The position numbers and the translations under genes are program-made. The notes under the pieces are model-generated. The model saw only the letters and a program-made list of their open reading frames with translations, made no database searches and was not told the origin of the DNA. From JBBROS01 sp038229135 (GTDB lineage Bacteria; Pseudomonadota; Alphaproteobacteria; Acetobacterales; Acetobacteraceae), in assembly GCA_038229135.1 (NCBI GenBank), contig JBBROS010000040.1:1-38819 (forward strand): 38,819 nucleotides of DNA. Reading direction: 5' to 3'. Below are positions 1-6,513 of this stretch, piece by piece (position 1 is the stretch's first letter; every line of letters begins with the position of its first letter).

Positions 1-63
1 GCGGTCTTGAAAACCGCCGGGCGTGCAAGCGTCTCGTGGGTTCGAATCCCACCCCATCCGCCA
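1..63 (+). tRNA. tRNA-Ser(UGA), 3' part, truncated by window edge
   Basis: The window opens inside the anticodon stem. Bases 1-17 form a GCGGT/ACCGC stem around a loop with anticodon TGA at 8-10, which reads serine UCA. A long variable arm follows (about 18-36), as expected for tRNA-Ser. The T arm carries GGTTCGAATCC, and the acceptor strand ends with an encoded CCA at 61-63. The 5' half lies outside the window. The minus-strand nucleoside hydrolase ends 20 bases beyond it. tRNA-Ser genes are common integration sites, which matters because the next 6 kb look compositionally different. Confidence 0.93.
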
Positions 64-83
64 ATGCATGATGTCGTGACCGT

Positions 84-1118
84 CTACCGATGTCCCCCCG
101 GCTCGGGGGGCTCGTCCATGGGACCGGCTGGCGCTGTGTGTGCCAGCAGCCGGTCCAAAAGAAAATCCACCATCGGTCCGTGGTCGACGCGGCGCGCGAC
201 CTCGATGGTGGGGACGGCGGGCAGGGCGAGGCCCTGGTGCATACCGTAGCCGGGGCGCCATGCCACCGGACGGCCGCGTGTCAGCCGGCCCGCCAACTCG
301 ACATCCACATGGACACAGGTGCTGGTGATGAGGTCGGGCCGCAGCAGCGCCACGACTGCAAGCGGATCGTGAAGCGCGCAGCCATCGCGATTGCGCAATG
401 CCGCCACGTAGCGGATCCAGGGCTCGCAGCTGTTGCCAAGATAGCGCATGAAGGCCGACCGTGCGCCGCGCAGCCGATCGTTGTCCGTGATGCGGAAATA
501 GGTGGTTAGCGTAAGATCGAGCGGTATCAACAGGGTCGGCCCGCCCGCCGTCACCACGATGCGGGCGGCCTCGGGATCGTAGCCGAAGTTCAACTCCTGG
601 GGGTAGTCCGCGACACCGAAGCCGCCGCCCATGATCAACAACCGCGCGAGCTTACCAGGAAGGGACGGGTCTAGCCGGAACGCTAATGCCACGTTCGTGA
701 GTGGGCCGACCGCGATGAGGTAGATCTCACCTGGGTAGGCGTTCACCAGTCGAACAATCGCGGTTGCGGCATCCTCGACTTCCGCCGCGCGTCGGATCGG
801 GGCGGGGGGCGCGACGCTTGCCCATAAACCGGGCGCATCGCCGCGATAGCCGCGGCCGTCAAGCTCCGCCCGCCAGGGCACCGGGTCCTCAACCAACGGC
901 AGTGCGGCGCCGGCGTGCAAGGGTACATCGCTGCCAGCCAGCTCCAACATGGCCAGACCGGAGCGAACGCCATCCGCCAGCGGCACGTTGCCGGCCACCA
1001 CGGTCACCGCCAGCAACTCGACCTCAGGGCTGGCCAGCAGCAGGCCGAGTGCCAGGCCGTCGTCAATGTCCGCACCCGGGAAGCCGTTGCCGGGATCGCA
1101 GTCAAGAATGACCTTCAA
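84..1118 (-). CDS. Nucleoside hydrolase (IUNH family)
   Basis: Predicted cytoplasmic ribonucleoside N-glycosidase of 344 residues, splitting nucleosides into base and ribose. The N-terminal metal site is visible as LDCDPG (D6, D8) followed by ADIDDG (D19, D20). The usual DTDPGxDD motif is therefore split by an insertion of a few residues. NFGYDPEAA and HDPLAVVALL match the later conserved metal and substrate-binding segments of the family, and GPLTNVALA is also typical. I chose the TTG start at 1118 because translation begins right at the conserved strand (MKVILDCDPG), a GGGGGG-like ribosome-binding stretch precedes it, and the TTG overlaps the stop of the dioxygenase gene (TTGA). An upstream in-frame ATG would add an arginine-rich stretch that is just the shadow of the neighbour. 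It is the last gene of the operon. Nucleobase specificity cannot be read from the sequence. Confidence 0.9.
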   Translation of the reverse strand: MKVILDCDPGNGFPGADIDDGLALGLLLASPEVELLAVTVVAGNVPLADGVRSGLAMLELAGSDVPLHAGAALPLVEDPVPWRAELDGRGYRGDAPGLWASVAPPAPIRRAAEVEDAATAIVRLVNAYPGEIYLIAVGPLTNVALAFRLDPSLPGKLARLLIMGGGFGVADYPQELNFGYDPEAARIVVTAGGPTLLIPLDLTLTTYFRITDNDRLRGARSAFMRYLGNSCEPWIRYVAALRNRDGCALHDPLAVVALLRPDLITSTCVHVDVELAGRLTRGRPVAWRPGYGMHQGLALPAVPTIEVARRVDHGPMVDFLLDRLLAHTAPAGPMDEPPEPGGHR

Positions 1119-1933
1119 AGAGCCCCCCAGACCAGCGGATATTGGATGCCCGTTATCGGCTGGCCAGCCACCAGATCGTCGTATCTCAACTCGGGCGTGG
1201 TGCCGGGGCGTGGGTCGTAAGTGACATCGTCGCCCGTGTAGCGCGGGATGTAGCCGCGCCGCCGGGTAGCCCCGCTGCGATTGCCGCCGGCACCGTGCAG
1301 CACCAGGCCCTGGAAGGCCACCAGGTCGCCCGGCGCGAGGTCCCACGCGACGATGTCGTAGGCGGCGCGGTTGGCCTCGACATCCGGAACCGCCTCGAAC
1401 TCCTCATTGCCCTCGATCGCGGCACGCTTGAGGAAGCTTTGTGGCTGAAACCAGCGATTCTCGCGATGCGAGCCGCGCACCCACTCGACGCGACCATTGT
1501 TCGCGTCCACCGGGTCAAGCGCGATCCAGACCGTGATTACCTTCGTCCCGAGGATGGGCCAGTAGGGCTGGTCATTGTGCCAGGGCGTCGACGCCGCCGT
1601 GCCGGGTTCCTTGACAATGAACTGGTCGAAAAACAGGTTGACCCGGCTGCTCTCAAGCAAAGCGGCCGCGACCGAGGGGAGCGGGCCACACATCGAAAAT
1701 TCGGCGAAATCCGTGTCCACCTCGCGCAGGCGAAACGCATGCTCGAAGCGACCGCCGGCGGCAGGGTCGTCCAGACGCTTCGAATGCGGTGCTGGGGTGG
1801 CGAGCACCCGATCCACGGCACCACGCAGCCGCTCGACCCATCCAGCGCTGACCAGGCCGCGCAGGCACACGACGCCGTCGCGGCGATAAGTTTCAATATC
1901 CTCGGAGCTCGGTGCAAGCGCGGTCGTGTCCAT
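1115..1933 (-). CDS. PhyH-family Fe(II)/2-oxoglutarate dioxygenase
   Basis: A 272-residue protein of the phytanoyl-CoA dioxygenase family, which couples oxidative decarboxylation of 2-oxoglutarate to hydroxylation of a small molecule. The iron triad is visible: H119 and D121 in TPWHNDQPYWP and the distal H213 in FQGLVLHGAGGN. Nearby arginines in GATRRRGYIPRYTG can bind the 2-oxoglutarate carboxylate. Start ATG 1933 is preceded by a strong AGGAGG. The gene begins 12 bases after the permease stop, and its own stop overlaps the TTG start of the nucleoside hydrolase, so the two enzymes are probably translationally coupled. I see no ectoine genes, so EctD is unlikely. A substrate imported by the operon's transporter is plausible; a nucleoside or modified nucleoside is my inference. 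Confidence 0.88.
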   Translation of the reverse strand: MDTTALAPSSEDIETYRRDGVVCLRGLVSAGWVERLRGAVDRVLATPAPHSKRLDDPAAGGRFEHAFRLREVDTDFAEFSMCGPLPSVAAALLESSRVNLFFDQFIVKEPGTAASTPWHNDQPYWPILGTKVITVWIALDPVDANNGRVEWVRGSHRENRWFQPQSFLKRAAIEGNEEFEAVPDVEANRAAYDIVAWDLAPGDLVAFQGLVLHGAGGNRSGATRRRGYIPRYTGDDVTYDPRPGTTPELRYDDLVAGQPITGIQYPLVWGAL

Positions 1934-1945
1934 GCCGTCCTCCTG

Positions 1946-2824
1946 TTACTTCATGCCCGATGTCGTGATTGAGCGGATGTAGAAGCGCTGCAGCAGCAGG
2001 AACGGGATGACAGCGACGACCGAGGCCGCCGTCATCGCCGAGAAAAGCCTGCCGTAGTTGGTCTGCTCGAAGTCGAGGTTACGGGTAATCGCCACCTGAA
2101 CCAGCGTGTACTCAGGCGAGCTTGCCGCGACGAGGGGCCAAAAAAATGCGTCCCACTGCGTCAGGAACAGGATGAGGCCCGCCGAGGCCACCGTGGGCCA
2201 AGACAGTGGCAGCGCGATGGACCAGAAAATGCGGCCCCATGTTGCACCGTCGATCAGCGCCGCCTCGAATAGCTCGCGCCCGAGTTTCGTGAAAAACTGG
2301 CGAAACAGGAAGATGACCAACCCGTTCGCGATCTCAGGCACGATCAGCACGGGGTAGGTGTCCACCCAGCCCAGCCAGCGAACCAACGAGAAGAGCGGGA
2401 TCACGATGCTCTCGAAGGGCACCATGAAGCTCAACAGCACGGCGGCGAACAGCATGTCCCGGCCGGGAAAGCGGAAGACGGCGAAGGCAAAGCCGGCGGC
2501 GGAATTGATGAGTACGCCGGGGATCACGGTGGCGACCGTAACGAAGATGGAGTTGGCCAGCGGGCGAAGGAAGTCCGGCCGCATCACGCCTTCCCAGTTT
2601 ACGAGGCTCAGCCGCTCGGGAACGAAACTGTGCCAGTTGAGCCGCATGGCATTTCGGAAGATTTCTCCCGGGTCACGGAATGAAGAAACGCCCATCCAGA
2701 TGAAGGGCAGCAAAGTCGCCAGCACGGCAAGGACCAGCAGCAGCCCCTGCGTGAGGCCAGGGAGCATGCTGCGCAAACGCCCTTGAACAAGCGGGGCACC
2801 GGACCCAGCGCGCATCGGCATCAC
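1946..2824 (-). CDS. CUT1-type ABC sugar permease, MalG-like
   Basis: Inner-membrane permease of about 292 residues with six predicted hydrophobic segments. The cytoplasmic EAA-type loop is visible as EAALIDGATWGRIFWSIALPLSWPT, the docking site for an ATPase. This fits the MalG/UgpE/LacG half of carbohydrate-type importers. The start is ambiguous: GTG at 2824 overlaps the upstream stop (GTGA) and lies 8 bases after GAGG, whereas ATG at 2821 would give a TGATG overlap. It pairs with the MalF-like gene upstream and the binding protein. No ATPase gene is present in the operon, so a shared MsmK/UgpC-type ATPase encoded elsewhere is presumably used. It is followed after 12 bases by the PhyH dioxygenase. 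Confidence 0.92.
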   Translation of the reverse strand: MMPMRAGSGAPLVQGRLRSMLPGLTQGLLLVLAVLATLLPFIWMGVSSFRDPGEIFRNAMRLNWHSFVPERLSLVNWEGVMRPDFLRPLANSIFVTVATVIPGVLINSAAGFAFAVFRFPGRDMLFAAVLLSFMVPFESIVIPLFSLVRWLGWVDTYPVLIVPEIANGLVIFLFRQFFTKLGRELFEAALIDGATWGRIFWSIALPLSWPTVASAGLILFLTQWDAFFWPLVAASSPEYTLVQVAITRNLDFEQTNYGRLFSAMTAASVVAVIPFLLLQRFYIRSITTSGMK

Positions 2825-3678
2825 TCGCGCGCCCTCAGCAGCCGCAACTCCAGCACGGCGAAGATGCCCACCAGCACCAGCAATGCAAGCGAGATGGCCA
2901 GGGCCCGGCCGTGGTTCAGGCGCAGAAAGCCGGCCTCGTAGGCCTTGAACATCAGCAGTTCCGTGCGTGCTTCCGGTCCGCCCGAAGTGATGACGAGGAT
3001 CGGCGCGAAGAACAGGAAGGCGACCGCGGTTGCACCGACCGCCACGAACGCGAACGTGCGCGTCATCAGCGGCAGGGTGATGTAGCGCAGCGATTGCCAG
3101 CGTGTTGCGCCGTCGATCCGCGCGGCTTCCCGCAGGTCGGGGGCGATCGCCAGCAGGCCGGCCAGCATGAAGATCATCCAGTAGCCCGACGCCCGCCAGG
3201 TCGCGAGTGCAACCATCGTTGGCAGCGCCTGGTCTGCGCCGCGGAAAAAAAACTGGCGCTCAAAGCCCATTCCCGAGAGCACCGTGTTCACCGGGCCGAG
3301 GATAGGGTCGAAAAGCAGATTCCAAAGCACCGCGGTCAGCGCCACCGACATCGTCACCGGCAGCACGAGGATGGTGCGGCAGGCGATGCTGAAGCGGGTT
3401 GGCGCCTGCACCAGCAGCGCAAGGGCGAACGACATGCCGACAACCAGCGGCACGACGACGGCCACGAACAGCAGCGTCCGCAGGAGCGCTGCGACCATGT
3501 CTGGGTCCGTCGCTACCGAGACGAGGTTGTCGAGCCCGGTGAAGTGCATCTCCCCGGTCAGTCCCTCGGTGTAGAAGCTGCCAACCGCAGCTACCCCGAT
3601 CGGTGCCAGGCGGAACAGGGCGAGGCCAAGCAGGGCGGGCAGCAGGAAGACCCACGGCGTGCGGCCAGCCTTGAACAT
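2821..3678 (-). CDS. CUT1-type ABC sugar permease, MalF/UgpA-like
   Basis: A 285-residue inner-membrane permease with an N-terminal hydrophobic anchor (WVFLLPALLGLALFRLAP), several further membrane segments and the EAA loop REAARIDGATRWQSLRYITLPL. The single short periplasmic loop resembles UgpA/LacF more than the longer E. coli MalF. Start ATG 3678 lies 7 bases after the binding-protein stop. Its TGA overlaps the start of the second permease, as expected for stoichiometric partners. The substrate is not determined. The linkage to a nucleoside hydrolase makes a nucleoside or glycoside more likely than a simple sugar, although this is inference. Confidence 0.92.
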   Translation of the reverse strand: MFKAGRTPWVFLLPALLGLALFRLAPIGVAAVGSFYTEGLTGEMHFTGLDNLVSVATDPDMVAALLRTLLFVAVVVPLVVGMSFALALLVQAPTRFSIACRTILVLPVTMSVALTAVLWNLLFDPILGPVNTVLSGMGFERQFFFRGADQALPTMVALATWRASGYWMIFMLAGLLAIAPDLREAARIDGATRWQSLRYITLPLMTRTFAFVAVGATAVAFLFFAPILVITSGGPEARTELLMFKAYEAGFLRLNHGRALAISLALLVLVGIFAVLELRLLRARE

Positions 3679-3685
3679 CCCGGGC

Positions 3686-4951
3686 TTAGCTCCTGTATTT
3701 CAGCAGTTCGCGGTCGATGTCTCGCGTGGCGCGCTGCAGGCGCGGCGCAACTTCCGCGCCGCCCTGGATGTCACGGAAGGCGGTGTGCAGCACATCCTCA
3801 TATTCGCGGAACCCCGGGGTACGCGGCCGGGGTACGGCAGTCGTGTTCAGCTCATGCAGCACGATACGCCAGGCAGGCGAGGAGAAGACCTCCGGCATGG
3901 TTTCATAGGTTGCTTTGAGCACGGGAGGGTTGGTGCGCAGTCGGAACCACGCTTGCTGCAGCCCAGGTGACATGAAGTAGCGCAAAAGGGTAAGCTGCTG
4001 GTCGCGATTACGGCTGCGCGGGTTCAGCGCGATGTGCCAGGATCCGGTGCAGGTGACAGGCCGGCCGGCGGCGAAGGAGGGGTGCGGGACGGCGACATAG
4101 TCAAGCCCCTGCACGCGATCGAACAGGTCGAGCGCCCAAGTGCCGGCAATGAGCATGCCCGCCCGGCCACTGGTGAAGACCTCCCGCGCGAGGGCCAAGT
4201 CGAAGACGCCTTTTGGCGAGATGGCGTGCCGATTGAACAGGTCCGCGTAGAATTGCGCCGCCTCCACGAAGCGGGGACTGTCGATATGGCCGGTGACGGA
4301 CAAACCGTCCTCGCTGATCACGGTCGCGCCGTGGCTCTGCATGATCGGCAGGATCTGGTACGGCCGGGCCGATTGTTCGATCACAAGGCCCCAGGTGTCT
4401 CGGCTACGGTCGGTCAACCGCCTGCCAATCTCCACCGTCTGCTCCCATGTCAGGCGCTGTGCGGGGTCGGCAGCGGGTATATCGATCCCGGCGGCCGCGA
4501 ATAGGCGGCGGTTGATGTAGAGCAGAGGGCTGCTGGTGTGCAGAGGGGCGGTGTAGAGCCGGTTTCGCCAGGTTCCTTGGTCCCACCCTGCGGCGGTGAA
4601 GCGGTCCTGCTCCGGGCCGAACACCGAGGTGAGGTCCAGGGCATGTCCTCGAACCGCATAGGAGGCGGTCAGGCTGCCATCGGCCATGTAGATATCGGGT
4701 AGCGGGGTGCGGGCACCAAGCTGAACCTCCAGCGCCTGGAGCAGGTTATCGAAGGGGATCGGCGTGACCACCGGATCAATCTCCGGATGGGCTTGGCTGA
4801 ACATCTCGAACAGAGGGCGGACATGCTGTTCCGGCCAGCCCATCCAGATGGTGGCCAGTTGGGTGGCCTGCGCCTTGGCGTGGCCTCCGCCCATGCTGGC
4901 AGCAGTCGCAAGAGCAGTAAGGACAAGGCGCCGGGGAAGCGGGTGGGCCAT
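3686..4951 (-). CDS. ABC transporter solute-binding protein (family 1, sugar-type)
   Basis: Predicted exported binding protein of 421 residues for the CUT1-type importer. Residues 1-28 form a signal peptide with twin arginines (PRRLVLTALATAAS) and a likely cleavage around AKA-QA. The mature part has the extracellular binding protein family 1 pattern: an early WPEQHVRPLFEMF segment, the loop PLPDIYMADGS, and FTSGRAGMLIAGTWAL in the second lobe. The ATG at 4951 is preferred because it begins the signal peptide and follows GGGAG; the longer reading frame runs into the divergent promoter and LacI gene. First gene of the operon, 79 bases from the divergent repressor with an operator-like palindrome between. 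Confidence 0.92.
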   Translation of the reverse strand: MAHPLPRRLVLTALATAASMGGGHAKAQATQLATIWMGWPEQHVRPLFEMFSQAHPEIDPVVTPIPFDNLLQALEVQLGARTPLPDIYMADGSLTASYAVRGHALDLTSVFGPEQDRFTAAGWDQGTWRNRLYTAPLHTSSPLLYINRRLFAAAGIDIPAADPAQRLTWEQTVEIGRRLTDRSRDTWGLVIEQSARPYQILPIMQSHGATVISEDGLSVTGHIDSPRFVEAAQFYADLFNRHAISPKGVFDLALAREVFTSGRAGMLIAGTWALDLFDRVQGLDYVAVPHPSFAAGRPVTCTGSWHIALNPRSRNRDQQLTLLRYFMSPGLQQAWFRLRTNPPVLKATYETMPEVFSSPAWRIVLHELNTTAVPRPRTPGFREYEDVLHTAFRDIQGGAEVAPRLQRATRDIDRELLKYRS

Positions 4952-4998
4952 ATCGTACGGTCTCCCTTGGTTATTGTCGTTGGACCTCCGATGCAGCC

Positions 4999-5014
4999 TT
5001 GCACACGCGTGCAA
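4999..5014. promoter_or_regulatory. Probable LacI-family operator
   Basis: In the 79-base divergent promoter between the binding-protein gene and the repressor gene lies TTGCACACGCGTGCAA. Its half sites TTGCAC and GTGCAA are exact inverted copies around ACGC. Palindromes of this size with a central CG step are typical LacI/PurR-family operators. The site lies 17 bases before the repressor ATG and 48 bases before the binding-protein ATG, so one bound dimer could repress both directions. This is a sequence match only. Confidence 0.7.
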
Positions 5015-5030
5015 ACCTTTCCACCTTAAC

Positions 5031-6050
5031 ATGATGAGTTCCACTCGTTTCCACCGCCCAGTGTCAGCATCCGACGTCGCCAGGCTGGCCGGCGTCTCGC
5101 GCTCGGCCGTTTCGCGCTGTTTCACCCCGGGGGCGAGCCTGGCACCAACCACGCGCACACGGGTGATGGCGGCGGTGCAGTCGCTTGGCTATGCGCCGAA
5201 TGCGCTGGCGCGGTCGCTAACCATGCAGCGGTCCCGCCTGATTGCCACGGTGATGGCGGACCTGCGCAACCCCTTCTACGCCGACTTGCTCGGTCGCATC
5301 AGCGAATCACTGCAACGGCGTGGCTTGTCGCTGCTGCTGCTGTCGATTGGCGATGCGCGCCGATTGGACGAGACGCTGCCAGGCCTTCTCGCCTATCGGC
5401 CGGATGGAGTATTGGTAACCTCGGCGACCCTGTCATCGGGAATGGCGGCGCATTGCTCGTCGCTCGGCATTCCAGTTGTCCAGTTGAACCGCTTGGCAAC
5501 GGCGGGCACGGCGAGCGCGGTCACCTGCGACAACCCGGGGGGCGGTGCCGCAGTAGCGGAGCTGCTGCTGCGTGGTGGGCATCAGCGCATCGCATTCATG
5601 GCCGGGCTCGAGGACACCTCGACCAGCCAGGAGCGCGAAGCGGGCTTTACCGGGGCGCTCAGGCGCGCTGGCGCCTGCCTGGCAGCGCGCGATACCGGCC
5701 ATTACAGCCGTGAAGGCGCCGTCGGGGCGGCACGGCGAATGCTGGGCGCGGCCCTCCGCCCAGATGCGCTGTTCTGCGCCAATGACGTGATGGCGCTGGC
5801 CACGTTGGACGTGGCACGGCGGGAATTCGGGCTGGATGTCCCAGGCGATCTGGCCGTAGTTGGGTTCGACAACATCGAGATGGCGTCTTGGTCGGGCCAT
5901 GGCCTGACCAGCGTCGACCAGAACGCGGCGCAGATGGTGGAGCGTGCCATTGACCAATTGCAGGGCTGCGGCACGGCAAACGACCGGCCGGCAGTGGAAC
6001 GCGTGGCGTGCCAGGTTGTGGTCCGGGCCACGACCCGGAACACTGGATGA
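5031..6050 (+). CDS. LacI-family transcriptional regulator
   Basis: A 339-residue repressor. Residues about 10-60 form the LacI helix-turn-helix and hinge helix (SASDVARLAGVSRSAVSRCF, then LGYAPNALARSL). The rest is a periplasmic-binding-protein-like effector domain with typical strings such as LRNPFYADLLGRISE, GHQRIAFMAG, PDALFCANDVMALATL and GDLAVVGFDN. Tandem ATGs at 5031 and 5034 are both possible; the earlier one is given. It is divergent from the transporter, PhyH and nucleoside hydrolase operon and has a matching palindrome in the shared promoter. It is therefore the likely local repressor, probably released by the transported compound or its product. Confidence 0.93.
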   Translation: MMSSTRFHRPVSASDVARLAGVSRSAVSRCFTPGASLAPTTRTRVMAAVQSLGYAPNALARSLTMQRSRLIATVMADLRNPFYADLLGRISESLQRRGLSLLLLSIGDARRLDETLPGLLAYRPDGVLVTSATLSSGMAAHCSSLGIPVVQLNRLATAGTASAVTCDNPGGGAAVAELLLRGGHQRIAFMAGLEDTSTSQEREAGFTGALRRAGACLAARDTGHYSREGAVGAARRMLGAALRPDALFCANDVMALATLDVARREFGLDVPGDLAVVGFDNIEMASWSGHGLTSVDQNAAQMVERAIDQLQGCGTANDRPAVERVACQVVVRATTRNTG

Positions 6051-6123
6051 ACGGCAGGTCCATAGGCAGCCGCCCTGCCGTGCCAGCTGGCGAGCATCGC
6101 CGTGCGAGCATGGACCCTGCGCC

Positions 6124-6513
6124 GAGCGGGTCATCCCGGGCGGCCTCTGGGGCCACATGGACGCCGCGCGCCTGCCCGACGGCTACCCGAAATTCTTCAC
6201 TCGCGCCGAAGGCTGCCGGCTGGAGGACGCCGACGGCCGCGTGTTCAACGACTTCATGTGCTCCTGGGGCCCCATCATCCTCGGTCACCACCACCCCGTC
6301 GTCGACCAGGCCGCCGCCGCCGCCCAGGCCGCGCAGGGCGATTGCATGAACGGCTCCGCGCCCGTCCTGGTCGAGCTCGCCGAGCTGGTCACCGAGCTCG
6401 TGCCGCACGCCGACTGGTGCATCTTCGCCAAGAACGGCACGGACGCCACGATGGCCCGCCTCGCGCTGGACGCGGCCGACCGCGGCTTCCGCCACGTCGC
6501 GCGCCGATGCTGA
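6124..6513 (+). pseudogene. Class III aminotransferase, N-terminal remnant
   Basis: The frame ending at 6513 encodes only the beginning of a glutamate-1-semialdehyde-aminotransferase-like protein. Similarity is recognisable from ERVIPGGLWGH (codons from 6124), through RLEDADGRVFNDFMCSWGP and ILGHHHP, to WCIFAKNGTDATMARLALD, and then stops at 6511-6513. Family members are about 430-460 residues with a catalytic PLP-binding lysine much later; only about 130 residues are present, so the catalytic domain is missing. No credible start codon or ribosome site precedes the homologous part; the internal ATG at 6157 is the first in the conserved region. Its last codons overlap the start of the monooxygenase gene by seven bases, which suggests a deletion or rearrangement junction near 6490-6510. 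Confidence 0.75.

Noticed and set aside
1..63. Attachment-site duplication of the tRNA 3' end around 6050-6123
   Set aside because: I found no copy of the T-arm/acceptor sequence there by eye, and no integrase gene in the window.
1115..1933. Ectoine hydroxylase (EctD)
   Set aside because: Same superfamily, but there are no ect genes nearby and the context is nucleoside hydrolysis and sugar-type transport.
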